Source: Microbacteriaceae bacterium (GTDB taxonomy: Bacteria; Actinomycetota; Actinomycetes; Actinomycetales; Microbacteriaceae). Taken from it: 60,163 nt of DNA. Each line of letters starts with the position of its first letter. The first letter of the stretch is position 1. Where the stretch lies: NCBI GenBank assembly GCA_947453465.1, contig CANGGL010000003.1, positions 1 through 60,163 on the forward strand. The letters are read 5' to 3'. Made by a program: the position numbers and the translations under genes. Shown here in pieces: positions 10,135 through 19,682 of this stretch. The notes under the pieces are model-generated. The model saw nothing but the letters and a program-made list of their open reading frames with translations, was not told where the DNA came from and made no database searches.

Positions 10135-11088
10135 TTGAAACGCCCGGGCCCCGCACCAAAGAGACCTGTCGGTAAAGCACTACCCAAGGCTCCCGCGTCG
10201 GTCACACCCATTTCGGCGAAACGCTCCGAGAAACTTGTTTCGAACTCGAAGCCGGGCAAGTCCGCCAAGGTGGCCAAGAAGGGCAAGACCTCTCGTCCTA
10301 CCAGCCGCGCAAAGGCGCCGAGACAAGCCAAGCCCGGCAAAGTTGGCCTGTTCACCAAGCTATCGCCCGAGGCGAAGAGGTTCGTTGCTTCAACCCGTCG
10401 TCGCCGCATCACCGCTCTGATCGTGAGTTCATCTTTTGGTTTGCTGATTGCGCTGATATTGGCAACCATGTTCACACCGTTGCTAGCCGTCGAAAAACTA
10501 GAAGTGACTGGAACCCACCGAATCCAGCACAAGACCGTCTTGAAGGCTCTGCAGGGGCAGATCGGTGTTCCACTTCCGATGGTAAACACCGGCGCAATCG
10601 CTGCCGCCCTGGCCCCTTTTGCGCTGGTTGATAGCTTCGCCGTGGTTAGCCTGCCTCCGCACACCCTGAGAATCGCCATCACGGAACGCCAGCCCATTTG
10701 CATTGTTACCGTTGCCGGTGTCGATTACCTCTATGACCCGGCCGGCATCAGGGTTGGCGCTGTCGGGCAACAGGATAATTACCCGAGAATCGCTATCGTC
10801 GGCGACCCAAAGGGAAGTGCCGAGTTCTCCGCGGCAATCGATGTCTTGCTGGCGTTGCCATCAGGCCTGCTCGGGCAGGTGGCGACGGTGGACGCCAAGA
10901 GCAAAGACGACGTTTCGATGCGGCTGCGCGGTAACGCGGGGCAGCGAATCGTATGGGGAGACGGTTCACAATCCGTCCTGAAATCGAAGGTGCTGGCTGC
11001 GCTGATCAAGAATCAAAAGAAGACCGATTACGTGACGTTTGACGTCTCATCTCCGACCGCTCCCGTGGTTCGCTACGGAAACTTTTAG
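10135..11088 (+). CDS. ftsQ: Cell division protein FtsQ
   Basis: Bitopic divisome protein of the FtsQ-FtsL-FtsB complex. The 317-aa protein starts with about 85 residues of Lys/Pro/Arg/Ala-rich cytoplasmic tail, then one membrane segment (residues ~90-118, rich in L/I/A), then a POTRA domain beginning VEKLEVTGTHRI and an FtsQ beta domain with ITERQPICIV near residue 182. The start is TTG immediately after the murC stop, with no gap; the coding character is continuous from the first codons. The long basic tail is common in actinobacterial FtsQ. The exact start is the least certain point. Confidence 0.9.
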   Translation: MKRPGPAPKRPVGKALPKAPASVTPISAKRSEKLVSNSKPGKSAKVAKKGKTSRPTSRAKAPRQAKPGKVGLFTKLSPEAKRFVASTRRRRITALIVSSSFGLLIALILATMFTPLLAVEKLEVTGTHRIQHKTVLKALQGQIGVPLPMVNTGAIAAALAPFALVDSFAVVSLPPHTLRIAITERQPICIVTVAGVDYLYDPAGIRVGAVGQQDNYPRIAIVGDPKGSAEFSAAIDVLLALPSGLLGQVATVDAKSKDDVSMRLRGNAGQRIVWGDGSQSVLKSKVLAALIKNQKKTDYVTFDVSSPTAPVVRYGNF

Positions 11089-11232
11089 ACACGCCTAGCA
11101 GCCTCCGAGACCGAGGGCTTAAAAGCGTTTACTTTCTTCGCGCAAGGGAATATTTCGGTAAAACCATAAGCCTTTGGTTGAACCTTAGGGTTATCACTTG
11201 CGAAGCTCTTGGAGCAGAAGCGGAGGAATATC
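11089..11232 (+). promoter_or_regulatory. ftsQ-ftsZ intergenic region with ftsZ ribosome binding site
   Basis: This 144-bp gap is the largest inside the division cluster and is where ftsZ promoters lie in other bacteria. A strong GGAGGA at 11222-11227 sits 5 nt before the ATG at 11233 and fixes the start. A TTTACT-N17-TATTTC pair near 11129-11157 is a possible promoter, but both hexamers match poorly. I see no hairpin terminator after ftsQ. Confidence 0.4.
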
Positions 11233-12459
11233 ATGGGTCTAAACCAGAACTATCTGGCAGTCATCAAGGTCGTTGGCGTTGGTGGCGGTGGCGTTAATGC
11301 GCTGAACCGCATGATTGACGCAGGCCTCCGTGGGGTCGAGTTTGTTGCCATCAACACCGATGCGCAGGCGCTCTTGATGAGCGAGGCTCACGTCAAGCTA
11401 GACATCGGTCGCGAGCTGACTCGCGGCCTTGGAGCCGGTGCTGACCCAGAGATCGGCCGTCGTGCGGCCGAGGACCACGCCGATGAGATTGAAGCTGCGC
11501 TGAAGGGCGCAGACATGGTCTTCGTGACCGCAGGTGAGGGTGGTGGCACCGGTACCGGCGCTGCTCCGGTAGTTGCGCGCATCGCCAAGAACCTAGAGGC
11601 TCTGACCGTGGGTGTTGTCACCCGCCCGTTCGGCTTCGAAGGTAAGCGTCGTTCTCAGCAAGCAGACCAGGGCATCGACGTTCTGCGCGGTGAAGTCGAC
11701 ACCCTCATCGTCGTCCCAAACCAGCGCCTACTAGAGCTGGTCAACAAGTCTGTTTCAGTGGTTGAAGCTTTCGCCACCGCCGATGACGTGCTTCGTGCCG
11801 GTGTTCAGGGCATCACCGATCTAATCACCACCCCTGGTCTAATCAACCTCGACTTCGCCGACGTAAAGTCGGTCATGAAGGGTGCCGGTTCGGCTCTCAT
11901 GGGCATCGGTACCGCCAAGGGCGAAGATCGTGCAGTTCGCGCGGCGGAGATTGCCGTTTCAAGCCCACTTCTCGAGGCAAGCATCGATGGAGCGCACGGA
12001 GTGCTACTCCTCATCCAGGGTGCCTCTGACCTTGGTCTTCACGAAATCGACGAGGCAGCTCGTCTGGTTCAAGAGGCAGTTAGCCCAGAAGCCAACATCA
12101 TTTACGGTACGACCATCGATGACACTCTCGGTGACGAAGTCCGAATCACGGTCATTGCCGCTGGATTTGACGGGGGTGTTCCTCAGGTTCGCAAGGTGGA
12201 GCGCAAGCCATACACCAACCCTCTAGCCGGCTCAGCTGCAGCTCCGGCCGCTAGCGCCACCAGCGGTTGGTTCTCAACTCCTGCACCAGAGGTTTCCAGC
12301 AACACCGCGCCAATTTCGGTGGTTGCTTCGGAGCCCGATGCTGAGGAAGAGCCAGCGGAATCTGCGATTAGCAGCCTGTTCTCACCTTCGGCGCCAAAGG
12401 GTCAGACCGAAGACGGCACCTTCGGCGACGATTTGGACATCCCTGACTTCTTGAAGTAG
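11233..12459 (+). CDS. ftsZ: Cell division GTPase FtsZ
   Basis: Tubulin homologue that forms the cytokinetic Z ring. The 408-aa protein has the tubulin signature [13 protein letters not shown] near residue 100, the N-terminal nucleotide loop [12 protein letters not shown] near residue 15, the synergy region around residues 200-215, a disordered linker of Ala/Ser/Pro/Glu from ~320, and the conserved C-terminal peptide [10 protein letters not shown] that binds SepF and other partners. The start is the ATG at 11233 after GGAGGA; an in-frame TTG at 11209 is rejected. SepF lies two genes downstream. Confidence 0.98.
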   Translation: MGLNQNYLAVIKVVGVGGGGVNALNRMIDAGLRGVEFVAINTDAQALLMSEAHVKLDIGRELTRGLGAGADPEIGRRAAEDHADEIEAALKGADMVFVTAGEGGGTGTGAAPVVARIAKNLEALTVGVVTRPFGFEGKRRSQQADQGIDVLRGEVDTLIVVPNQRLLELVNKSVSVVEAFATADDVLRAGVQGITDLITTPGLINLDFADVKSVMKGAGSALMGIGTAKGEDRAVRAAEIAVSSPLLEASIDGAHGVLLLIQGASDLGLHEIDEAARLVQEAVSPEANIIYGTTIDDTLGDEVRITVIAAGFDGGVPQVRKVERKPYTNPLAGSAAAPAASATSGWFSTPAPEVSSNTAPISVVASEPDAEEEPAESAISSLFSPSAPKGQTEDGTFGDDLDIPDFLK

Positions 12460-12468
12460 ACGGCAAGC

Positions 12469-13152
12469 ATGTCACTCGCTGAGCGTTACGGCGCTGCCAA
12501 GGCAAAGATTGCTTCGGCGGCTCTGGCGGCGGGTCGGCGGGCGGATGAAGTCACGCTTATCGTCGTGACTAAAAACCATCCGGCGCAACTTGCTCTCGAT
12601 TTGCTAGACCTCGGTGCTCGTGATTTTGGCGAAAACCGAGACCAAGAGGCGGGGCCAAAATCTACCGAGGTTCGAAGCCTGAGCCCGGTCGAACATCGCT
12701 GGCACTTTATCGGTCAGCTGCAGAGCAACAAGGTGAAATCGGTGCTCTCTTATGCGGCTTCAATCCATTCTCTGGACCGACTTTCCTTGCTGGATGCACT
12801 CGGCAAGGCAACCGTCGAACGCCCAAACCCGGTTGACGTTTTCATTCAGCTAAACCTCACCGATGACCAGGGGAGAGGCGGAATTCAACCTTCTGGTTTG
12901 GTTGAGTTCGCGGAGTCAGTGCTGACTAAACCCGGCCTAAATCTTGTCGGTGTGATGGGCGTCGCCGCCTTGGATCATCAGTTAGAGCGCGACTTCGGAG
13001 CTATTCGCTCGGCCAGTGAACTACTACAAACCATCGCCCCGCAAGCCAAGGCAATCTCGGCGGGTATGTCGGAGGATTTTGAAACCGCGATTGCCTTTGG
13101 CGCGACACACGTGCGCATTGGTAGCGCCATTACCGGAAATCGCCGGTATTAG
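12469..13152 (+). CDS. YggS-type pyridoxal phosphate homeostasis protein
   Basis: Single-domain PLP-binding protein of the YggS/PROSC (COG0325) family, with an alanine-racemase-like TIM barrel and a role in PLP homeostasis. The 227-aa protein shows the PLP lysine in VTLIVVTKNHP (residue ~35), the GENRDQEA segment, HFIGQLQSNKV near residue 82, and the C-terminal phosphate-binding MSEDFETAIAFGATHVRIG. It follows ftsZ by 9 bp, the usual position in Gram-positive dcw clusters. Confidence 0.93.
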   Translation: MSLAERYGAAKAKIASAALAAGRRADEVTLIVVTKNHPAQLALDLLDLGARDFGENRDQEAGPKSTEVRSLSPVEHRWHFIGQLQSNKVKSVLSYAASIHSLDRLSLLDALGKATVERPNPVDVFIQLNLTDDQGRGGIQPSGLVEFAESVLTKPGLNLVGVMGVAALDHQLERDFGAIRSASELLQTIAPQAKAISAGMSEDFETAIAFGATHVRIGSAITGNRRY

Positions 13153-13192
13153 CCATATTCTGGGGTTGTAAACATCCGCAGGAGGATAAATT

Positions 13193-13624
13193 ATGGCTGG
13201 AATTATTTCGCAGGTTACCGGTTGGCTTGGCCTATCCGATGAAGTTGAGGCAGTGCCTTCACGTCCGGCGGCTTCTACCGTTGGCGAGCAGCGCCCAGTC
13301 GCGCGCGTAACCCAGATGCGTCCGCGCCGCGGAGCCTCAGATATCAGCGAGATTTACACCATCGAGCCTCGCACCTACGAGGATGCCAAGGAAGTTGCTG
13401 CCAACTACCGTCTCGGCATCCCGGTAATCGTCAACATGGGCGACATGTCAGAGGTTGATTCTCGCCGCATGCTGGACTTTATGCGTGGTCTAAAAGAGGG
13501 CCTTGAGGGTCACATGAATCGCGTAACTCTAAAGGTTTACCTACTGACTCCGAACCACGTCGCGGTGAACAACGAAGAAGACGAGAACGGCGAAGCTGCC
13601 GACGATCTTCTAGTTCGTCCGTAA
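13193..13624 (+). CDS. sepF: Cell division protein SepF
   Basis: Membrane-associated FtsZ anchor and ring organiser, used by actinobacteria that lack FtsA. The 143-aa protein has a short amphipathic N-terminus (MAGIISQVTGWLGL), a variable linker, and the SepF core starting near residue 57 (IYTIEPRTYEDAKEV), with RRMLDFMRGLKEGLEGHMNRV near residue 84. A strong AGGAGG at 13182-13187 precedes the ATG. It lies in the standard order ftsZ-yggS-sepF-yggT-divIVA. Confidence 0.96.
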   Translation: MAGIISQVTGWLGLSDEVEAVPSRPAASTVGEQRPVARVTQMRPRRGASDISEIYTIEPRTYEDAKEVAANYRLGIPVIVNMGDMSEVDSRRMLDFMRGLKEGLEGHMNRVTLKVYLLTPNHVAVNNEEDENGEAADDLLVRP

Positions 13625-13639
13625 TAGATTTTCAAGTAA

Positions 13640-13927
13640 ATGGGCCTGATCGCGGTAGTAATCTACTGGCTGCTTCAGGCCTATTTCTTTGCCCTCATCG
13701 CTAGGTTCGTCTTTGACCTGATTTTGTCGCTAAACCGTCAGTGGCGCCCGCGTGGACTATTGATTGTCTTGGTCGAGTCGATTTACACAATTACCGACCC
13801 TCCACTAAAGGCAGTTCGCAGGGTAGTTCCAGGTATCCGTCTCGGTGCGATTCAGCTCGATTTCAGCTGGACCATAGTCATGGCCCTCGTGCTGTTCATG
13901 GAACGCATAGTCCTTTCGTTCGCATAG
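13640..13927 (+). CDS. YggT-family membrane protein
   Basis: A 95-aa protein with two hydrophobic segments (residues ~1-28 and ~70-92) separated by a short loop containing ITDPPLKAVRRVVPG, the hallmark of the YggT family. These small membrane proteins lie beside sepF and divIVA in most actinobacteria and probably help division or membrane organisation; the molecular role is unknown. The gap to sepF is 15 bp with no clear Shine-Dalgarno sequence. Confidence 0.92.
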   Translation: MGLIAVVIYWLLQAYFFALIARFVFDLILSLNRQWRPRGLLIVLVESIYTITDPPLKAVRRVVPGIRLGAIQLDFSWTIVMALVLFMERIVLSFA

Positions 13928-13929
13928 GG

Positions 13930-13935
13930 TAATCT
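13930..13935 (+). promoter_or_regulatory. Candidate -10 element (TAATCT), predicted leaderless divIVA
   Basis: TAATCT ends 6 nt before the divIVA ATG at 13942, and no Shine-Dalgarno sequence lies between. A transcript from this element would begin at or next to the start codon. It lies in the 14-bp yggT-divIVA gap, so divIVA may have its own promoter inside the operon. Prediction only. Confidence 0.45.
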
Positions 13936-13941
13936 GGTCGC

Positions 13942-14661
13942 ATGCCTCTAACACCAGAAGATGTAGTCAATAAGCGGTTTCAGCCAACCAAGTTTCGTGA
14001 GGGCTACGACCAGGATGAAGTCGATGACTTTCTCGACGAAATCGTGGTTGAACTCCGCCGTCTAGGCCAGGAAAACGAAGACCTTCGCCAGCGCCTGTTG
14101 GCCTCAGAGTCACGAATCGCTGAGCTTCAGCGCAGTGGCGCCGGACTGGCCGACCAGCTCAACAACCCAACCGCAGAGTCGGCGTTGAGCCCAATCAGCT
14201 CAAATTTGCCGAGTGCGTTCCCTGAAGCAACTCAGGACCCATCAACTCTCGACACCAATAACACCAACAACCTTCTTCAGCTGGCGCGTAAGCTCCACGA
14301 GGAGCACGTTCGTGAAGGTCTTGCCAAGCGAGACGCACTCATCGCTGAGGGCCACGCAACCGCCGCTCGTGTGGTTCGTGAGGCCGAGGCGCAGCAGCGC
14401 GCCGACATGAGCCGCCTCGAGCAGGAGAAGGCCCTCATCGAGCACAGCATTCAGGAGCTACGTAGTTTCGAGCGCGAGTACCGTGCGAAGCTAAAGACCT
14501 ACATCGAAAGCCAGCTCGAGGAGTTGGAGCACTCTGATGCCCCAAACACCAACACCGGTTCAACCCCGGCGATTGAGCAGAATTTCTACAACCCTGGCTT
14601 CAACGCAGAGCCGGCCGCACCAAACAACCCATTCACGGGTGACTTCGGCTTCGGCAACTAA
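13942..14661 (+). CDS. divIVA: Polar growth / septum protein DivIVA (Wag31-like)
   Basis: Coiled-coil scaffold that marks negatively curved membrane at poles and septa and directs cell-wall synthesis in actinobacteria. The 239-aa protein begins with the conserved membrane-targeting domain (LTPEDVVNKRFQPTKFREGY, residues ~3-22, then DEVDDFLDEIV), a first coiled coil to residue ~65, a linker rich in S/N/P, and a second charged coiled coil (residues ~105-195). The tail is N/P-rich. A -10-like TAATCT lies 6 nt before the ATG. lspA follows after 3 bp. Confidence 0.95.
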   Translation: MPLTPEDVVNKRFQPTKFREGYDQDEVDDFLDEIVVELRRLGQENEDLRQRLLASESRIAELQRSGAGLADQLNNPTAESALSPISSNLPSAFPEATQDPSTLDTNNTNNLLQLARKLHEEHVREGLAKRDALIAEGHATAARVVREAEAQQRADMSRLEQEKALIEHSIQELRSFEREYRAKLKTYIESQLEELEHSDAPNTNTGSTPAIEQNFYNPGFNAEPAAPNNPFTGDFGFGN

Positions 14662-14664
14662 TCA

Positions 14665-15162
14665 GTGAACCAGGCTAAGTTCGGGCGCCTGCTCGCTTTT
14701 CTTGTCACCGGATGGCTGGTGTTGGCGCTAGACCAACTGGCTAAGAATCTGGTTATCGCGAATCTCAAGCCGGGTCAATCTGTGCCGTTGGTCGGTGACT
14801 TGATCAAGCTGGTTCTGGTTTACAACGACTCGGCGGCATTCTCCATCGGTTTCGGTGTTACCTGGATCTTCACCATAGTTTCGACCTTGGCGCTTTTGAC
14901 CGTGCTCTGGTTCGGATCGAAGTTTGAGACCCTCGGCTGGTCAATCACCGGTGGCCTTGCGCTCGGTGGCATCGCCGGAAATCTGATCGATCGGCTTACC
15001 CGGGCTCCGGGCTTCATGGTCGGCAATGTAGTTGATTTCATTTCAATTCCCTTCAACTTCCCAATTTTCAACATCGCCGACATCGCGATTGTCGCCGTGG
15101 CTATCATCACGGTTCTGCGGATTATGGCCGGCACCCCAATTGGCAAGGCTGCAGTCAAATAG
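14665..15162 (+). CDS. lspA: Lipoprotein signal peptidase LspA
   Basis: Membrane aspartic protease that cleaves signal peptides of diacylated prolipoproteins. The 165-aa protein has four hydrophobic segments. The two catalytic aspartates are visible in the family blocks [13 protein letters not shown] (residue ~110) and FNIADIAIV (residue ~138), with [13 protein letters not shown] near residue 52. The start is GTG 3 bp after the divIVA stop. Its likely clients in the window include CtaC and the FKBP lipoprotein; Lnt is also encoded here. Confidence 0.95.
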   Translation: MNQAKFGRLLAFLVTGWLVLALDQLAKNLVIANLKPGQSVPLVGDLIKLVLVYNDSAAFSIGFGVTWIFTIVSTLALLTVLWFGSKFETLGWSITGGLALGGIAGNLIDRLTRAPGFMVGNVVDFISIPFNFPIFNIADIAIVAVAIITVLRIMAGTPIGKAAVK

Positions 15163-15164
15163 CG

Positions 15165-16091
15165 ATGGGTGAAACAAGACTCCTACCTGTCCCTGATGGC
15201 TTAGCCGGAGAACGTGCCGATGCCGGCCTCGCAAAGCTTTTAGGCCTCTCACGCTCGGTCTGCGCCGACATGATTGCAGAGGGTCTGGTTTCTCAGAACG
15301 GTAAACCGGTGGCCAAGTCAGATCGCTTGATGCCAGAGGCTTATCTAGAGGTCACTCTGCCAAAGCCAAAAAATCGACTCGAGATTGTGCCGGTCGAGGT
15401 CGATGATTTCAAAATCATCTACCAGGATGAGGACATCATCGTCATCGACAAGCCTGCCGGTGTCGCATCGCATCCATCCGTGGGCTGGGATGGGCCAACT
15501 GTGCCCGGCGCGCTGCTAGCGATGGGTATTCAAATAGCCACCTCGGGTGCTCAGGAGCGCCAGGGCATCGTCCAGCGGCTCGATGTTGGAACCAGCGGGT
15601 TGATGACGCTTGCCAAGTCGGAAGTGGCTTACTCGAGGCTCAAGCAGGCATTTCGCGACCGCACCGTCCACAAGGTCTATCACGCGGTCATCCAGGGATT
15701 GGCTGACCCTCTAGCCGGCACCTTTGATGCACCGATTGGTAGGCACCCGAAAGCCGAGTTTAAGTTTGCCGTCATGAACGATGGCAAGCACTCGATCACG
15801 CACTACGAGACCCTAGAGGCTTTTCCTTCGGCATCGCTAGTCGAGGTGGTTCTCGAGACCGGACGCACTCATCAAATTCGTGTCCATTTTTCAGCTTTTA
15901 GGCACCCGCTAGTTGGCGACACCATGTATGGGGCTGACCCAAAGTTGGCCGCCCGAGTTCACCTCGACCGCCAATGGTTGCACGCCAAGAAACTCAGTTT
16001 CATTCACCCGACCAAGGGTGAGACCGTGGAATTTGAGAGCGAATATCCAGCCGATTTGGCCAAGGCGCTCGACATCCTGCGAGGCAACTGA
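15165..16091 (+). CDS. RluD-type 23S rRNA pseudouridine synthase
   Basis: RluA-family pseudouridine synthase with an N-terminal S4 RNA-binding domain (residues ~12-65, [20 protein letters not shown]), then the catalytic domain. The catalytic aspartate lies in [15 protein letters not shown] near residue 138; the usual HRLD reads QRLD, a change outside the catalytic residue. Further blocks are [10 protein letters not shown] and [11 protein letters not shown] near residue 235. The 308-aa length and S4 domain point to an RluD-like enzyme acting on 23S rRNA, but the target uridines cannot be read from sequence. It starts 2 bp after the lspA stop, a common pairing in Gram-positives. Confidence 0.93.
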   Translation: MGETRLLPVPDGLAGERADAGLAKLLGLSRSVCADMIAEGLVSQNGKPVAKSDRLMPEAYLEVTLPKPKNRLEIVPVEVDDFKIIYQDEDIIVIDKPAGVASHPSVGWDGPTVPGALLAMGIQIATSGAQERQGIVQRLDVGTSGLMTLAKSEVAYSRLKQAFRDRTVHKVYHAVIQGLADPLAGTFDAPIGRHPKAEFKFAVMNDGKHSITHYETLEAFPSASLVEVVLETGRTHQIRVHFSAFRHPLVGDTMYGADPKLAARVHLDRQWLHAKKLSFIHPTKGETVEFESEYPADLAKALDILRGN

Positions 16092-16098
16092 AAACGCT

Positions 16099-16116
16099 CT
16101 GTAACTTGAGTTACAG
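16099..16116. promoter_or_regulatory. Perfect 18-bp palindrome upstream of dnaE
   Basis: CTGTAACT-TG-AGTTACAG is a perfect inverted repeat with 8-bp arms, 32 bp before the dnaE ATG and 7 bp after the rluD stop. It has no following T-run, so it is a poor intrinsic terminator and looks more like an operator. The right arm contains TACAGT, which could serve as a -10 element, so a bound protein could block transcription. No regulator is identified. Confidence 0.5.
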
Positions 16117-16148
16117 TAGCCGTCCGTGCAACGTTTGAAGGGAGATAA

Positions 16149-19100
16149 ATGAGCACCGATAAAGACTCATTCGTCCACCTACACGTGCACACCGAGTATT
16201 CGATGCTGGATGGTGCAGCCCGTATCAAGCCACTCATCGCCGAGGTGGCCGCGCAGGGTATGCCCGCGATTGGCATCAGTGACCATGGAAATAACCACGG
16301 CGCATTTGACTTCTATAAGACGGCTAAATCGGCCGGGGTAAAGCCAATTATCGGCATCGAAGCTTATCTAACCCCTGGCACCGCTCGCCAAGAGCGCACC
16401 CGTGTGAAGTGGGGCAATGGCGGCGACGTCGATGGTGACGTCTCGGGTGGCGGTGCATATACGCACATGACCATGTTCGCCGAGAATACCCCGGGCATGT
16501 ACAACCTATTCCGGATGTCATCCAAGGCTTGGCTCGATGGCTATTACTTCAAACCTCGCATGGACCGCGAGCTTTTGAACACCTACGGTAAGGGCATCAT
16601 CGCCACCACGGGTTGTGTCTCCGGCGAGGTTCAAACTCGCCTTCGTCTCGGTCAGTATGACGAGGCACGCAAGGCAGCGGCGGAGTTCCAGGACATTTTC
16701 GGCAAGGAAAACTTCTTCGCTGAAATCATGGACCACGGTCTCGACATCGAACGCCGAACCATGAACGACTTGTTGCGTCTGGCCAAAGACCTAGACATGC
16801 CGCTGCTGGCAACCAACGACCTGCACTACACCCACGCGGGAGATGCTTCGGCTCATGAAGCGTTGCTTTGCGTTCAGTCGGGCTCGACCCTTATGGATCC
16901 GAATCGATTCAAGTTCGACGCTCAAGAGTTTTACCTGAAGTCGGCCAAGCAGATGCGTGAGCTTTTTGCTGATTACCCTGAGGCCTGCGACAACACCCTG
17001 CTGATTGCCGAGCGCTGCAACGTTGAGTTCGTGGAACGCGAACTCATGCCCCGATTCCCTGTCCCTGAGGGGCACACCGAGGCCAGCTGGTTCGAACAAG
17101 AAGTCGCCGCTGGAATGCAACGTCGTTACAAGGGTGACATCCCAGAGGCGCAGGCCAAGCAGGTTTCCTACGAGGTTGAAGTCATCAAGCAAATGGGCTT
17201 CCCTGGTTACTTCTTGGTGGTTGCCGACTTCATCGCTTGGGCGCGCGCCCAGGGCATCCGTGTTGGCCCGGGCCGTGGTTCGGCTGCCGGCTCGATTGTG
17301 GCCTACGCCCTCGGCATCACCGAACTTGACCCGGTTAAGCACGGCCTGATTTTCGAGCGTTTCTTGAACCCAGAACGTGTTTCGATGCCCGACATCGATG
17401 TTGACTTCGATGACCGCCGCCGTGGCGAGGTGATTCGCTATGTCTCAGACAAATATGGCGATGACCGCGTAGCTCAGATCGTCACCTTTGGAACCATCAA
17501 GGCCAAGCAGGCGCTCAAAGATGCTGGCCGAGTCTTGGCCATGCCTTACTCTGTTGGCGAAAAACTCACCAAGGCAATGCCGCCGATGGTTCTGGGCCGA
17601 GACATCGCGCTAAGCGACATGATCGACAAGACCTCGGAGCGCTACAAAGAGGCGCAAGATTTCCGAGACCTAATCGAAGGCGACGACGATTCGGCCAAGG
17701 TTTTCGAGTTGGCTCAGGGTCTGGAAAACCTGAAGCGCCAATGGGGTGTTCACGCGGCCGGCGTCATCATGTCGGCCGAACCACTATTAGATGTCATCCC
17801 GATTATGAAGCGCGAGGATGATGGTGCCATCATCACTCAGTTTGACCAACCGCCCTGCGAAAAACTCGGTCTGCTCAAGATGGACTTCCTAGGTCTAAGA
17901 AACCTAACCGTCCTCGATGACACCCTGGCCAATATCAAATCGAACCGCGGCGAGGATGTTGTGCTGGAGGATCTGGATCTGGATTCCGACCAGGCCACTT
18001 TTGATCTGCTTTCCCGCGGTGACACTCTGGGTGTTTTCCAATTGGATGGCACTGCAATGCGCTCGCTCCTGCGTTTGCTGAAGCCAACCCTTTTCGAACA
18101 CATCTCTGCGGTTATTGCTTTGTATCGCCCAGGTCCGATGGGTATGAACTCGCACACAAACTATGCGCTTCGCAAAAACGGGCAACAGGAAATTGATTCG
18201 GTTCACCCCGAGCTGTCGGAGTCACTTGCCGATGTTCTAGACCCCACCTTCGGTCTGATTGTTTATCAAGAGCAGGTGATGGCGGCCGCACAGAAGGCCG
18301 CTGGTTTCACCCTTGGTAAAGCCGACCTTTTGCGCCGCGCCATGGGTAAGAAGGATAAGCAGGAGCTGGACAAGCAGTACGAGGGCTTCTCGAACGGCAT
18401 GAAGGCCAACAGCTACAGCGATGAGGCCATCAAGGCCCTCTGGGACACACTTCTTCCTTTCGCCGACTATGCGTTCAACCGCGCCCATTCGGCCGCATAC
18501 GGTGTCCTTTCATACTGGACGGCCTACCTCAAGGCCAACTTCCCAGCCGAGTACATGGCCGCACTACTGACCTCGGTCGGAGACTCGAAAGACAAACTGG
18601 GGCTCTACCTAAGCGAGTGTCGCCGCATGGGAATCAATGTTCTGGCGCCAGATGTCAACGAATCGATTGCGGCTTTTAGCGCGGTCGGTAAAGACATCCG
18701 TTTTGGTTTGGGTGCTGTTCGAAACGTTGGTTTGAATGTTGTGGATGGCATTGCCACCTCGCGTGCCGACAAGGGGCGATTCACCTCCTTCCATGATTTC
18801 CTGCGCAAGGTTCCAGCTGTGGTTTGCAGCAAGCGAGTCATCGAATCGCTGATCAAGGCCGGCGCATTTGACTCTTTGGGTAACACCCGTCGATCTTTGG
18901 TCGAAATCCATGAGGAAGCCGTGGATGCACAAGCCTCGCTGAAGAAAAATGAGGCTGTTGGTCAGGTCGACCTATTCGGTTCGTTATTTGATTCTGACCC
19001 CGATGTGCAAGACACCTTCGGTGGAAACGTGCCGGACCGGCCGGAGTGGGCTAAAAAAGAAAAACTTGCCTATGAACGCGACATGCTCGGGCTCTATGTT

Positions 19101-19682
19101 AGCGATCACCCGTTGGCCGGCCGCGAGGCGCAGTTGGCTCGCCACAGCCAGATGAGTATCGCCGACCTCCACGCCAGCGAAACCATTGCCGATGGCGAAA
19201 CCGTAACCATTGCCGGTCTAGTTACCTCGGTTCAGCACCGAGTTGCCAGGGCCTCGGGTAACCCATACGGAGCCGTAACCGTCGAAGACTTCGAGGGGGA
19301 GCTGAACGTTATGTTGATGGGCAAGACCTATCAGGAGTTTGGTCGAAACCTAGAGGCCGACCAGGTTGTTGTGGTCCGTGGGCGAGTGAGCCAACGCGAC
19401 GACGGCAAGAGCATTAATGCTTACTCAATCGAAACCATCGAGGGTGGCGGGGATGGCCCTAGCGGACCAATTATCGTCAGGCTCGTCGAAGCGGAAGCAA
19501 CGCGAGAGGTCCTCGAAGAGTTGGACCGAATTTTGCGCACTCATGCAGGTGCGGACGAAGTTCAGGTAAAACTGATCAGCGGTGAAACCGAGAGGTTCTT
19601 CAAGCTCCAGCCAACCGTGAAAATCAGTGGAGAACTCATCGGGGAACTCAAGGTTCTTCTCGGTTCTTCCTGCTTGAACTAA
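16149..19682 (+). CDS. dnaE: DNA polymerase III alpha subunit DnaE
   Basis: The replicative polymerase subunit. The 1177-aa protein has an N-terminal PHP domain (HLHVHTEYSMLDGAA at residues ~10-24, GISDHGNNHGA near 40, TNDLHYTHAGDA near 220), the family C palm with GPGRGSAAGSIVAYALGI near residue 375 and the catalytic aspartates in PDIDVDFDD near residue 415, helix-hairpin-helix elements, and a C-terminal OB-fold (residues ~1005-1090). GAAGGGAG before the ATG is a good ribosome site. Length and layout match DnaE1. The last bases overlap the convergent flavin reductase gene by 4 bp, so the two messages share no terminator space. Confidence 0.97.
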   Translation: MSTDKDSFVHLHVHTEYSMLDGAARIKPLIAEVAAQGMPAIGISDHGNNHGAFDFYKTAKSAGVKPIIGIEAYLTPGTARQERTRVKWGNGGDVDGDVSGGGAYTHMTMFAENTPGMYNLFRMSSKAWLDGYYFKPRMDRELLNTYGKGIIATTGCVSGEVQTRLRLGQYDEARKAAAEFQDIFGKENFFAEIMDHGLDIERRTMNDLLRLAKDLDMPLLATNDLHYTHAGDASAHEALLCVQSGSTLMDPNRFKFDAQEFYLKSAKQMRELFADYPEACDNTLLIAERCNVEFVERELMPRFPVPEGHTEASWFEQEVAAGMQRRYKGDIPEAQAKQVSYEVEVIKQMGFPGYFLVVADFIAWARAQGIRVGPGRGSAAGSIVAYALGITELDPVKHGLIFERFLNPERVSMPDIDVDFDDRRRGEVIRYVSDKYGDDRVAQIVTFGTIKAKQALKDAGRVLAMPYSVGEKLTKAMPPMVLGRDIALSDMIDKTSERYKEAQDFRDLIEGDDDSAKVFELAQGLENLKRQWGVHAAGVIMSAEPLLDVIPIMKREDDGAIITQFDQPPCEKLGLLKMDFLGLRNLTVLDDTLANIKSNRGEDVVLEDLDLDSDQATFDLLSRGDTLGVFQLDGTAMRSLLRLLKPTLFEHISAVIALYRPGPMGMNSHTNYALRKNGQQEIDSVHPELSESLADVLDPTFGLIVYQEQVMAAAQKAAGFTLGKADLLRRAMGKKDKQELDKQYEGFSNGMKANSYSDEAIKALWDTLLPFADYAFNRAHSAAYGVLSYWTAYLKANFPAEYMAALLTSVGDSKDKLGLYLSECRRMGINVLAPDVNESIAAFSAVGKDIRFGLGAVRNVGLNVVDGIATSRADKGRFTSFHDFLRKVPAVVCSKRVIESLIKAGAFDSLGNTRRSLVEIHEEAVDAQASLKKNEAVGQVDLFGSLFDSDPDVQDTFGGNVPDRPEWAKKEKLAYERDMLGLYVSDHPLAGREAQLARHSQMSIADLHASETIADGETVTIAGLVTSVQHRVARASGNPYGAVTVEDFEGELNVMLMGKTYQEFGRNLEADQVVVVRGRVSQRDDGKSINAYSIETIEGGGDGPSGPIIVRLVEAEATREVLEELDRILRTHAGADEVQVKLISGETERFFKLQPTVKISGELIGELKVLLGSSCLN

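Noticed and set aside
15165-16091. Inactive pseudouridine synthase because HRLD reads QRLD
   Set aside because: The catalytic aspartate is kept, and the preceding residue is not part of the catalytic site.
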